Assembly: GCA_023410445.1 (NCBI GenBank)
Contig: JAEYPT010000001.1
Coordinates: forward strand, 1-64,000
DNA from: Bacillota bacterium
Lineage (GTDB): Bacteria; Bacillota; Clostridia; Oscillospirales; Acutalibacteraceae
Direction of reading: 5' to 3'
Length of the DNA stretch: 64,000 nt
How positions within the stretch are numbered: position 1 is the stretch's first letter; each line of letters starts with the position of its first letter. A model generated the notes under the pieces. That model was given only the letters and a program-made list of their open reading frames with translations, was not told the origin of the DNA and ran no database searches. The position numbers and the translations under genes are program-made. Below are positions 51,109 to 59,033 of the stretch, piece after piece.

Positions 51109-51771
51109 TCATTTCATTTCCATCCAAGTCTCCGGATGCAGCATTCCCTCCTGAAACTTCTGGAGAAAATGAGAGACATGGTAGCCGTCTGCGACGGCGT
51201 GATGAACGGTCACGGAAAACGGCATCATCCTGCGGTCGCCTTTTTCGAAGAATTTCCCCGCCTGCAGCACCGGAAAATAGTTACTGCAGGTCCCGTATGG
51301 AATGGGAGAGTAGCTTGTGAACTGCGTCCAAGGCACCATGCCGATCATGCAGCTATTTTCCGGAAGATCCGCTTTCCCCAGAATTCCGTGATTTTCCGCG
51401 TATTGCTTTTGATCTTCCATATAGTTGTGATAGAAGGTCGCAAAATCGGGAGCATATTCCGTCCACAGAGAGGACATGGTTTTGTCGTCCTCATGAAAAC
51501 CCGCATAAGCGGGATGCAGCACCTCGTAATAGCCCAGCTGACCGTCGCGCTCTGCAATTCGGAATTCCTGCTGTTGAGAAATCAAGCGGGCCGCAAGAAA
51601 CAAATAGGCAGGGAAGAATTTTTTGCCCACTGCTTTGACGGTACGGTAGGCGTTTGTAATATCCACCATAACCGTAAGGCTGTACCCGGTGGGGAGCATC
51701 TTGGTGAAATAGTAAAAATACGGCGCCCTGCTCCAGGTGCTCCGATCAATCACGTGAAATTCACAATTCAT
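51109..51771 (-). CDS. Chloramphenicol acetyltransferase-like protein
   Basis: A 220-residue protein of the type A CAT family, trimeric acetyl-CoA-dependent O-acetyltransferases. The catalytic His lies in VTVHHAVADGYHVSHFL near residue 188 (HHxxxDG). FFPAYLFLAARLISQQQEFR (near 53), SSLWTEYAPDFATFY and NPW-like PWTQFTSYSPIP are all recognisable. ATG at 51771 after GGGAG is used. Chromosomal context with regulators suggests a housekeeping or xenobiotic role; resistance is not established. It overlaps the DUF2087 gene by 11 nt. Confidence 0.88.
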   Translation of the reverse strand: MNCEFHVIDRSTWSRAPYFYYFTKMLPTGYSLTVMVDITNAYRTVKAVGKKFFPAYLFLAARLISQQQEFRIAERDGQLGYYEVLHPAYAGFHEDDKTMSSLWTEYAPDFATFYHNYMEDQKQYAENHGILGKADLPENSCMIGMVPWTQFTSYSPIPYGTCSNYFPVLQAGKFFEKGDRRMMPFSVTVHHAVADGYHVSHFLQKFQEGMLHPETWMEMK

Positions 51772-52057
51772 CCTGAAACTCCCTTTCGTCGGCCTGCGCC
51801 CTCCAATAGCGGGAGCCGTCCCGCTCGCGGCACAGCAGGCCGTTGTCGACCAGTTCCCGCCGGAGAAGGAAGCAGTCGCCGAAGGTGTGCCACTCATCGC
51901 AGAGCGCGTTAACCTGCCGCTCTGTGTAGGTGCGGCCCCGTTCGAATTTTTCAGCCAGATATTCCAGCAGCGCGTGCCTAACCTTCAGCTTTTGGGGCAG
52001 CCGCACGATCTTGCCGGAGATGTCGAGAAATTGGGTATATTTAACTGTCGGTTCCAT
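51761..52057 (-). CDS. DUF2087 domain protein
   Basis: A 98-residue protein with the DUF2087 helix-turn-helix-like core (KVRHALLEYLAEKFERGRTY, TERQVNALCDEWHTFGDCFL, then RRELVDNGLLCRERDGSRYW). The family is probably DNA-binding; function unknown. ATG at 52057 with AGGA ahead is preferred; ATG 52069 or TTG 52099 are alternatives. It overlaps both neighbours, which points to one operon. Confidence 0.82.
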   Translation of the reverse strand: MEPTVKYTQFLDISGKIVRLPQKLKVRHALLEYLAEKFERGRTYTERQVNALCDEWHTFGDCFLLRRELVDNGLLCRERDGSRYWRAQADEREFQDEL

Positions 52058-52400
52058 TTCCGTTTCCATCCTGTTTATATTTTTCAAGCCATATTTCAAG
52101 GAGAACTTCGATGTCCTCCGAAAACTCGCGTGCCGTCTGGGTTTCCTTTTGTTTCAGTTCTTCCAGAATATCAAACGAAAACGACTGCGCCCCGTATTCC
52201 TTCCACTCTGCCCGCATGGCCGGTTCCGGGCAGGAATCTGTCGAAACGGCGAACGCGAACTTGTTCTGCTGGCCCGCCAGATTCTTGGTGGATTTGACCC
52301 ACGCGCGGCCGTTCCCGCCGCATCGGATGCGGTAGATGCCGCCGACGGCAGGCTGTTCTTTATAGGCATTCCTCAGTTCTTTTCGCTTTGTAGAATCCAT
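52041..52400 (-). CDS. GIY-YIG nuclease family protein
   Basis: A 119-residue protein with a degenerate GIY-YIG fold: GGIYRIRCGGNGRAWVKSTK near residues 20-39, an Arg in the AMRAEWKEYG helix and a Glu in FDILEEL near 85. The YIG half is replaced by AWVKST, so catalysis is doubtful. Similar small proteins in Firmicutes are annotated as GIY-YIG family. It is second in the operon headed by the HTH-desulfoferrodoxin gene. Confidence 0.82.
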   Translation of the reverse strand: MDSTKRKELRNAYKEQPAVGGIYRIRCGGNGRAWVKSTKNLAGQQNKFAFAVSTDSCPEPAMRAEWKEYGAQSFSFDILEELKQKETQTAREFSEDIEVLLEIWLEKYKQDGNGNGTDS

Positions 52401-52429
52401 GTGCAGGAACCTCTTTTCCTTGCAAAAAT

Positions 52430-53032
52430 CTATAAGTAATACAATCCGTGTTTGCTGCAGCAGTAATAGAGTCTTCGATTATATTTGTGCAGCAGCTTGT
52501 TGGAGCCCATTTTGGGCAGCCGCACGGCAGCTTCCTGTTCGGGGTAAAGCTTGATCAGAAGGAACTTTTCGTTTGTGACATATGCCGCGAAGGAGATAAA
52601 ATGGTCCTTCCGCATTTCATGGGGGAACGTGACGTAGTAGTCCCCGTCCGTTTCTTCGATGACGGCCGTGTGCTTTTCGTCGGCGGGCTTAGCGGAGAGC
52701 GGCAGAAGCCTTCGCCCGCAGCAGGAAATCTCTGCGTTGCCGGTGTTGGTGATTACGTTACCGCATACCGGGCAGAGATAGAATTTGATACGCCGGAAGT
52801 TGCCGGAATCAAGCGCATTCGGCTCCAGATCTCCGCTCAAAAGCTTTTCAATATTGACCTCAAACAAGCTGGAAAGCTCCCCAAGCAGGCTCACGTCGGG
52901 GCAGCCCAGACCGCGCTCCCATTTGGAGATGGTTTTGTCGCTGATATTCATCGAATCGGCCACCTGTTTTTGCGTCAGACCTTTTTCCTGCCGAAGCCGG
53001 TAAAGTAGAGCGCCTACTTTGCTGCAATCCAA
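52430..53032 (-). CDS. HTH (XRE) regulator fused to a desulfoferrodoxin-like domain
   Basis: A 200-residue protein. Residues 1-65 are an XRE helix-turn-helix (LRQEKGLTQKQVADSMNISD, then KTISKWERGLGCPDVSLL). From about 85 it resembles desulfoferrodoxin: CPVCGN and SCCG are the four Cys of the rubredoxin-like centre. EKH, FPHEM, KDHFISF and CSKHG supply the four His and one Cys of the superoxide reductase site. A redox or superoxide sensor is likely. The start is TTG at 53032 after a run of seven G. It heads a minus-strand operon. Confidence 0.85.
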   Translation of the reverse strand: MDCSKVGALLYRLRQEKGLTQKQVADSMNISDKTISKWERGLGCPDVSLLGELSSLFEVNIEKLLSGDLEPNALDSGNFRRIKFYLCPVCGNVITNTGNAEISCCGRRLLPLSAKPADEKHTAVIEETDGDYYVTFPHEMRKDHFISFAAYVTNEKFLLIKLYPEQEAAVRLPKMGSNKLLHKYNRRLYYCCSKHGLYYL

Positions 53033-53116
53033 TTTTGTTTCCCCCCCAACAGGTATAGTGTAAGCGTTTGCCGCCGAATAATCAATCAACGCTCCGTAGA
53101 GTTTCTACTCACTAAT

Positions 53117-53152
53117 AAGAGGCACTCTGCGAGAAATCGCGAAGTGCCTCTT
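53117..53152 (-). terminator. Terminator of the diguanylate cyclase gene
   Basis: AAGAGGCACT pairs with AGTGCCTCTT. On the minus strand the stem is followed by ATTAG; a GCCGC/GCGGC hairpin at about 53164-53181 precedes it. Confidence 0.7.
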
Positions 53153-53184
53153 TAGCGGTTATGGAAGCCGCATGCAGGCGGCTT

Positions 53185-54684
53185 TTATTGACTGACCCGG
53201 TTTCTCCCCTGCTGCTTCGATTGATACAAAGCAAAATCGGCTTTGCTCAAAAGATCGGTTAACGAACAGTTTTGAATGCTGCAGCCCGCAATGCCGACGC
53301 TGATGGTGTAATGAATTCGATGCTTTAAGTAGGGAACGCTCCGTTTGGAGATACATTTCCGCAAGTTTTCAGCAGCGGAAAAGGTTTCCTCAAGCCCAGC
53401 AGACAAAAGCACAACAAATTCATCCCCGCCGAGACGCCCGAACGCATAATCCTCGGAGAGCAAAGCCTGTGTGGTGTTCACCAGGTCCTTGAGAATGCTG
53501 TCGCCGCCGAAATGGCCATAGGTATCGTTAATGTTTTTAAAATTGTCCAAGTCGATGATCATTGCGGATACGGAAGGGTTGACTTCCGGATTCATTTGAA
53601 AGTGCAGAAACGCATTTGCGATTCCTTCCCGGTTGTAAATTCCGGTTAACGGGTCGATTTCCGCATGTTCTTTTAACAAAGTAATATCGGTCAGAACAAA
53701 AACGTATCCCATGGAATTACCGCCGGAGGTTTGCAGGGAATGATGTGCCAGTGATAGAAATATGGTTCTTTGCCGGTTTGTAAGTTCCGAAGGGGAATCT
53801 TCAATGGAGAAACCGGAATCTTTCTGCGTTTTGTACAGGAAACGCGAAATATTCGAGCCGATCTGAAGGGAATCCGAATTTACAGCGTGCATCAACTCTG
53901 CGGCGCGCGGATTGAATTCGGTGATTTTACCGGTTCCGTCAAGAACAATGATGCCCTGATCAATTACTTCAAAGACCTTATTCATCGCGGTCGGCGCAAG
54001 CCCAAGGAATCCGCTGCGTAGAACTGCAAAGCACAGCAGCACAACACAGGGAAGATTCAGCACCGGAATCGGGATAATGATTCCCATGTCGTTCAAAATT
54101 GTGGATTGAATCATTGCGACAAAGACAGTTAAAAAAATACTCGCCATAATCAGCCGTAAAGGGCGACGCAGTTTGGTGGAGATGGTTTGAGAAAATAACA
54201 CAAGAATTACCAGAGCAACCACAGGGAGACAAAAATTAATCGCTACCAGAACAGAGCCAAGCGAAGTGGAGTTGACAACTAAGGCGTGTCCGAAAACAGC
54301 ATCCTCCTGCAGTACGACACTTTTTCGCATCAAATGATGGGATTGGTCCGTAAAAAGCAAGAATACTGAAATTATCTGCACAACGTTCAGCGCGTAGGCG
54401 AGTTTGCGCAGCTTTTTATTTGCCGTATAGTCGATACTGAAATAAAGGGTGCACAGCGGGGTGAAAAAGACGCCGATTTGCTGAATGTTCCGACCTAAAA
54501 GCATCAGCGGAAAGGTAGAGGTATTCACCTCAATTAGATCACCGATTACCCATACCATGAAAAAAACAATCATGGCAAACAATGCCGGCATTCCCACAGC
54601 ATTGAATTTTTCTTTCGTGCGTATTGCCAGAATCATCAGCATGATGCAGGAGAGTATCAAAAGAATATTTTGCAGAAGCTCCAT
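53185..54684 (-). CDS. Diguanylate cyclase with 7TM N-terminus, PAS and GGDEF domains
   Basis: A 499-residue protein. Seven membrane helices in residues 1-225 match the histidine-kinase N-terminal 7TM sensor type. A PAS-like domain follows (MNKVFEVIDQGIIVLDGTGK near 231-250), then GGDEF from about 340 (DPLTGIYNREGIANAF) with FGRLGGDEFVVLLSAG near 410. It should make cyclic di-GMP in response to an unknown signal. ATG at 54684. It is the second such enzyme in the window. Confidence 0.9.
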   Translation of the reverse strand: MELLQNILLILSCIMLMILAIRTKEKFNAVGMPALFAMIVFFMVWVIGDLIEVNTSTFPLMLLGRNIQQIGVFFTPLCTLYFSIDYTANKKLRKLAYALNVVQIISVFLLFTDQSHHLMRKSVVLQEDAVFGHALVVNSTSLGSVLVAINFCLPVVALVILVLFSQTISTKLRRPLRLIMASIFLTVFVAMIQSTILNDMGIIIPIPVLNLPCVVLLCFAVLRSGFLGLAPTAMNKVFEVIDQGIIVLDGTGKITEFNPRAAELMHAVNSDSLQIGSNISRFLYKTQKDSGFSIEDSPSELTNRQRTIFLSLAHHSLQTSGGNSMGYVFVLTDITLLKEHAEIDPLTGIYNREGIANAFLHFQMNPEVNPSVSAMIIDLDNFKNINDTYGHFGGDSILKDLVNTTQALLSEDYAFGRLGGDEFVVLLSAGLEETFSAAENLRKCISKRSVPYLKHRIHYTISVGIAGCSIQNCSLTDLLSKADFALYQSKQQGRNRVSQ

Positions 54685-54809
54685 AGGGCACCTCGAACCG
54701 TTTCGTTGTTTGGCAGCAAGTTGAAAGTACGCAAAATATCAATTTCCGATTTTTCAGGGGGGGAGGGTGTCTGATTTGCTGGGCGAAGTGGAGACACGGT
54801 TGTGTCCGG

Positions 54810-55673
54810 TCAGTCGTGTTCGAAATTCTGGAGAGGCAGAAGCATTTCCTGTTGGCTGACGTAGCGCTCAAAGCCGAGCACTGTCAGAAAATGGAGGACT
54901 CCCTCCTGCAATGTTTCAACGTTGAGGACGCGGATTTCTTCCATCTCCGTGTGTTTCGCAAGGCCGGCGAGAAGGCTGGTTCCGATGCCGATTCTGCGAA
55001 ACTTCGGGTTCACCGCAAGCTGAGGGATATCCCCGGTTTCCCGCTCGATCATACCGTATCCGACGATTTCTCCGTTGAGCCGGACAACGTCACAGACAAA
55101 CGCTTCGGGGACGGCAGAGACGGAAGCAATGGAATTCTGCCACGAGGGCTCAAAATCCCAAAACGTTTCTCCCTGCGTGAAGTCAATCCCGTCTGCCTGT
55201 TCGGCAAGGTGCCGTGCGCGCGGCGTCAATCGATCCCGATCAATTCGAAAACAGGAAAACTCCCGCTGAATCTTAAATCCCTGCTTTTGGTAAAGTTGGA
55301 CGGCGGGCGAGTTTTCCCGGATCACTTCCAGCAAATATTGAGCGACGTGCTGTTTGTTCAGAAGGGCTTTCTCCCGCAGAAAAATTTCGTCCGTGATTCC
55401 CTGCCGCCGGTATTCCGGAACAATGCCCGTCGCAATGTCGTAGGCAGTGGGAATCCCGTTCCGAGAGCGCAGTGCAGTCAGCGAAAAACCGATGAGCCTG
55501 TCGCCCTCGAACGCTCCCACGGAGAGTTCAGGCGTCAGGCCGCGCCGCCGCATCATCCGCTCAAAGCTCGCGAACGGAAAATCCATCTTCACCTGATAAT
55601 CGGAAAACGCCGCAAGAAAGGCTGTATGAAGCGCATGAAGGTCTGTTTTTTCCAAGGTGCGGTAAATTATCAT
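54810..55673 (-). CDS. Tandem GNAT acetyltransferase
   Basis: A 287-residue protein with two GNAT modules. The first has IATGIVPEYRRQGITDEIF near residues 80-98 and the second LAVNPKFRRIGIGTSLLAGL near 224-243, each with the acetyl-CoA loop. The substrate is unknown. It overlaps the stop of the upstream hypothetical by ATGA, so both are co-translated. Confidence 0.87.
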   Translation of the reverse strand: MIIYRTLEKTDLHALHTAFLAAFSDYQVKMDFPFASFERMMRRRGLTPELSVGAFEGDRLIGFSLTALRSRNGIPTAYDIATGIVPEYRRQGITDEIFLREKALLNKQHVAQYLLEVIRENSPAVQLYQKQGFKIQREFSCFRIDRDRLTPRARHLAEQADGIDFTQGETFWDFEPSWQNSIASVSAVPEAFVCDVVRLNGEIVGYGMIERETGDIPQLAVNPKFRRIGIGTSLLAGLAKHTEMEEIRVLNVETLQEGVLHFLTVLGFERYVSQQEMLLPLQNFEHD

Positions 55674-56116
55674 TCTCTTGTTATATATACTTCACATTCT
55701 CCCAAATACTCATCGGCAATACGCCATTTCGCAGAAGCGGAGGATATCCATGTACAGTCATTGAATTCATCCTTCTTGGAAGGTTCAATATTTTCATAAT
55801 CGGACCAATAAATAACCCCATCCACAAAATCCATATATGCGCCAAGTATTTCACCTGTATAGTCTTCAAAGATAGGCGCTAAGTTTAATCGAATTATCTT
55901 ATCAAATATGATTTCAATGACAGAGGGATTATGATATTGACGCTGGAAAATGATACTCAAACAACGTTTTGTATTAATGGGATTCATTGATAGAGCTTGG
56001 TCTACAAATTCTCCACTGACGTATTTTAATTCTTTCAAACACCCATCGTGAAAATATCCAAAAACATTCATTAATTCATCAATATCGTTTTTAGCTCTTA
56101 CCTCATGCCATTCCAA
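55670..56116 (-). CDS. AT-rich hypothetical protein
   Basis: A 148-residue protein without a domain I can name. It is rich in aromatic and acidic residues (FGYFHDGCLKELKYVSGEF, DFVDGVIYWSDYENIEPSK). By eye it is clearly more AT-rich than all neighbours and uses A/T-ending codons, a sign of recent acquisition. Size and character resemble small immunity proteins of polymorphic toxin systems, but no toxin is near. The start is TTG at 56116 after AGAGGAG. Confidence 0.75.
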   Translation of the reverse strand: MEWHEVRAKNDIDELMNVFGYFHDGCLKELKYVSGEFVDQALSMNPINTKRCLSIIFQRQYHNPSVIEIIFDKIIRLNLAPIFEDYTGEILGAYMDFVDGVIYWSDYENIEPSKKDEFNDCTWISSASAKWRIADEYLGECEVYITRE

Positions 56117-56143
56117 TTTAGAATTCGCTCCTCTAATTGAAAA

Positions 56144-57517
56144 TCATAAATCTTCATTTACGCGGCGCAGTTGAGCTACCGTCTCCACATGCCCCGTCCT
56201 CGGGAACATATCCACTGGCGTGGCTTCTTCGGTTTTGTAGCCAAGCTTGGCGAAAAGTTTCAGGTCGCGGGCAAGGGTGGCGGGGTCGCACGAAACGTAG
56301 ACGACCCGCTGGGGGGCCATCGCGGCGACCGTGTCGATCAGGGCCGCGTCGCAGCCCTTGCGGGGAGGATCGAGGACGATTACATCCGGCCTTTCACCGC
56401 GGTTTTTCAGCATGTCCGCCGCTTTCGCGGCGTCAGCACACAGAAATTCCGCGTTGGTGATCCCGTTGTCTGCCGCGTTTTTCTTCGCATCCTCAATCGC
56501 ACGATCCACAATCTCCACGCCGATCACGCGCCCGGCCTTCGCTGCCATGGAAAGGCCGATGGTTCCGGTGCCGCAGTAAAGATCGAGCACGGTTTCGCCT
56601 CCGCTCAGCCCGGCGTATTCCGTGGCTTTCCCATATAGGCGTTCCGCCTGCGCGCGGTTTACCTGATAGAACGATTCCGGAGAGATGCGGAACCGGAGGC
56701 CGCACAGCTCGTCAGTGATGAAATCCTGCCCCCAGACCGTGCGGAATTTCCGGCCGAGGATTACATTCGTCTGCTCACGGTTGCTGTTGATTACCAGACT
56801 TTTCAGCCCGGGAACATTCTTCTGCATCAGTTCGGAAAGCCGAGGCTCGTTGTGCACGCCGTTCCCGTTCACCACGACGCAGACCATGATTTCACCGGTC
56901 GCTTCGGCCATGCGAAGGAAAAGGTGCCGCAGATGCCCTCGGCCGCTCTGCTCATTATAGATGTCGTCGCCGGTTTCTCGCTGCCATTCCCGGAACGCGC
57001 GGACCGCCGCCGCGAACGGCTCCGGCTGCAACAGGCATTCGTCGCAGCCAATGATCCGATGGCTGTGCGAAGCGTAAAAACCGATTCGAAGGCTGCCGTC
57101 CGGCGCTTCGCCGAGCGGAAGCTGTGCCTTGTTGCGGTAGCGGTCCGGCGACTGGGCACCGATGATCGGGCGGAGAATTACATTGTGGAACCCGCCGATC
57201 CGCTCCAGCGCATCCTGTACCCGCTGCTGCTTTGCGCGGAGCTCCGCCGGATAGGAAATATGGCGGTAAACGCATCCTCCGCAGAGGGAGAACTGCGGGC
57301 AGTCCGTCTTGACGCGGTCTTTGGAGGGGGAAAGGATCTTCTCAATTTTCCCGTATGCACAGGTCTTTCCCGCCTTCAGTATTTTTATCAGAAGCCGGTC
57401 GCCTTCCGCTGCCTGAGGCACGAAAACGACGGCGCCGTTGATGCGGCCGACGCCGTTCCCCTCCGCGGAATACCCCGTAATGCATAGCTCAGCCGTTTCA
57501 TTTTTTTTCAGATCCAT
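56144..57517 (-). CDS. rlmD: 23S rRNA (uracil-C5)-methyltransferase RlmD/RlmCD type
   Basis: A 457-residue SAM-dependent methyltransferase of the TrmA/RlmD family. An N-terminal TRAM domain (residues 1-60) is followed by a Cys cluster for a [4Fe-4S] centre (DCPQFSLCGGC near 71-81). The SAM loop is VLDLYCGTGTIGLSMA near 312, and the catalytic Cys lies in VYVSCDPATLARDL near 410. It methylates uridine in 23S rRNA (U1939 in E. coli; U747 also possible in Firmicutes). ATG after GGAGG. Confidence 0.93.
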   Translation of the reverse strand: MDLKKNETAELCITGYSAEGNGVGRINGAVVFVPQAAEGDRLLIKILKAGKTCAYGKIEKILSPSKDRVKTDCPQFSLCGGCVYRHISYPAELRAKQQRVQDALERIGGFHNVILRPIIGAQSPDRYRNKAQLPLGEAPDGSLRIGFYASHSHRIIGCDECLLQPEPFAAAVRAFREWQRETGDDIYNEQSGRGHLRHLFLRMAEATGEIMVCVVVNGNGVHNEPRLSELMQKNVPGLKSLVINSNREQTNVILGRKFRTVWGQDFITDELCGLRFRISPESFYQVNRAQAERLYGKATEYAGLSGGETVLDLYCGTGTIGLSMAAKAGRVIGVEIVDRAIEDAKKNAADNGITNAEFLCADAAKAADMLKNRGERPDVIVLDPPRKGCDAALIDTVAAMAPQRVVYVSCDPATLARDLKLFAKLGYKTEEATPVDMFPRTGHVETVAQLRRVNEDL

Positions 57518-57671
57518 CGTTTTCCTCCGCCGTTCTTTTTGTAATAATACCTTTAGTGTACCACAGGAAACACCCGATTGCGAATTCTTTCTGAATTTCC
57601 ATGGATGGACGAATTATGCAGGAAACAAATTTCGAAAATTCACGAATTGAATTCGTTAAAAATGACTAAAT

Positions 57672-57700
57672 TTGTCACCTGTACTCATACGTTTTATACA
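57672..57700 (+). promoter_or_regulatory. Upstream promoter of the sRNA candidate
   Basis: TTGTCA at 57672-57677, a 17-nt spacer and TATACA at 57695-57700. Confidence 0.6.
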
Positions 57701-57735
57701 AAGCAGAGATTCTAAATAAAGTGCTTCTCCAACCG

Positions 57736-57764
57736 TTGACAGAAGCGGAACACCGCCGTATAAT
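57736..57764 (+). promoter_or_regulatory. Perfect consensus sigma-A promoter with no gene behind it
   Basis: TTGACA at 57736-57741, exactly 17 nt, TATAAT at 57759-57764. It is the best promoter match in the window. Confidence 0.88.
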
Positions 57765-57770
57765 GAAGCC

Positions 57771-57902
57771 AAACAAAAGAAAAAGTCGAGTAATTCCAGA
57801 CTTAAATTGATTATAAGATCTGTGGCAGGATCTGCCACGCCTTTTCAATACAACTCCTCCCCAAAAAAGCAAAAACCGGTGACAACCGGTTTTTGCTTTT
57901 TT
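57771..57902 (+). ncRNA. Candidate small regulatory RNA, about 130 nt
   Basis: The transcript would run from about 57771 to a strong terminator (GCAAAAACCGGT/ACCGGTTTTTGC, 57869-57896, then six T). It includes a GGCAGGATCTGCC hairpin near 57821-57833 and an unpaired C-rich stretch CTCCTCCCC at 57854-57862, just before the terminator. Such C-rich motifs in Firmicutes small RNAs pair with Shine-Dalgarno sequences. It has no usable ORF. The rest of the 570-nt gap (57518-58086) shows no gene; a TTGCCG/TACGAT promoter for the dockerin gene lies near 58031-58058. Confidence 0.6.
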
Positions 57903-57903
57903 G
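57867..57903 (+). terminator. Terminator of the sRNA candidate
   Basis: A perfect 12-bp stem with a GACA loop followed by six T. Confidence 0.9.
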
Positions 57904-58086
57904 TGTTTCGTACATTATTGCAGCTTTTTCCTGCAAACTGTGTAGAATATGCATTCTGTGGTATAACGGGATGCAATTTTTGTACAATTCGAAATCAAAG
58001 CCAGAAATAGTGAAAATTTGTCACATGCTTATTGCCGAAACCGCAAAAAATGCTACGATTAGACTGTTTGAAGCGGAGGGAGAAAT

Positions 58087-58932
58087 ATGCGGGATTTTGC
58101 TGAAAAGAGCGGGATTTTTTGCTTTTTGATCGTGGTTGTGTTTTTGGCTGCGCTCTCTTCCGTCGTATCCTTTGCGGCGGAAAGCCCGGCGGCTTCCGTT
58201 GCCTCCTCTGCTTTGCCCGTTTACAATTATCCCGCGGGGATCACGGTGGAAACGCTGCAGGGGCAGCTTGACGCGCTGGGGAAGGGGCAGAGACTCTCCG
58301 TTGCTAAATCCGACGGCAGCCTGCGGACAAGCGGACCGCTGCAGGCGGGCGATGTGGTCGAGGTGTTCAATGCCGTCGGAGACCTTCAGAGCCGGGTTTC
58401 GGCAGCATTTGGCCAGGGTTCCTCTTCGGCGGGGACCTCTTCCTCCTTTGTTGGATCAGATTCCTCCCGGGCCGGGAACAGCTCGGTTGTGCCCGGTTCT
58501 TCGGAACCGGCGGGAAGCGCGGTTTCCTCGCGGCCAGATCAATCTCGGAGTTATGTGTTCCCGTCGGTTGTAACCGTCGAAGAACTGAAGGCGGAAATCG
58601 GGGATAAAATCAGCGCTGGCTGCACGCTGCGGATTATGTCTGTTACCGGCGGAAACAGGGAAAGCGGCCGGGTCTGTACGGGCGACGTGATCCGAGTGAT
58701 GAATCCGGACGGAAGCGAGCAGAGTGCGGTGAAGGCTGTTGTACTCGGCGATCTCACGGGCGGCGGCGGGCCGGACAACCAGGCGAAGGCCCTGCTGTAC
58801 CGGTACCTGACCGGGCAGGAGGAGCTCAGCCCGGAGCAGACGGCGGCAGCCGATTTGAATCAGGACGGAAAAATCGATACCAGCGACCTCCTTCTATTGA
58901 AAAAAAGGCTGACGGGTTCCGCAAAGGATTGA
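58087..58932 (+). CDS. Secreted protein with dockerin-like C-terminus
   Basis: A 281-residue exported protein. A signal peptide covers residues 1-31 (hydrophobic FCFLIVVVFLAALSSVVSFA). Two related beta-rich modules (YNYPAGITVETLQGQL near 42 and YVFPSVVTVEELKAEI near 155) flank a long Ser/Gly/Ala linker. The last 60 residues resemble a type I dockerin: a degenerate repeat VVLGDLTGGGGPDNQA and a canonical calcium loop DLNQDGKIDTSDLLLLKKRL. No cohesin gene is in the window, so the binding partner is unknown. ATG after GGAGGGAG. Confidence 0.82.
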   Translation: MRDFAEKSGIFCFLIVVVFLAALSSVVSFAAESPAASVASSALPVYNYPAGITVETLQGQLDALGKGQRLSVAKSDGSLRTSGPLQAGDVVEVFNAVGDLQSRVSAAFGQGSSSAGTSSSFVGSDSSRAGNSSVVPGSSEPAGSAVSSRPDQSRSYVFPSVVTVEELKAEIGDKISAGCTLRIMSVTGGNRESGRVCTGDVIRVMNPDGSEQSAVKAVVLGDLTGGGGPDNQAKALLYRYLTGQEELSPEQTAAADLNQDGKIDTSDLLLLKKRLTGSAKD

Positions 58933-59033
58933 CCGGAGCGAAAAAACACAATATAATGGATAAGATTTGCAGTTAAAATTTGAAGGAAACGCCAGGTTAA
59001 TCGGCGGTCCCCGAATAACAGGAGATTGTTTCT

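Noticed and set aside
51109..51771. Acquired chloramphenicol resistance gene
   Set aside because: The CAT fold and active His are present, but no mobile element is near and composition matches neighbours; function is not proven.
57656..58010. Short ORFs around the sRNA candidate
   Set aside because: They cross promoters and the terminator, lack RBS and encode no recognisable sequence; the transcript is better explained as non-coding.
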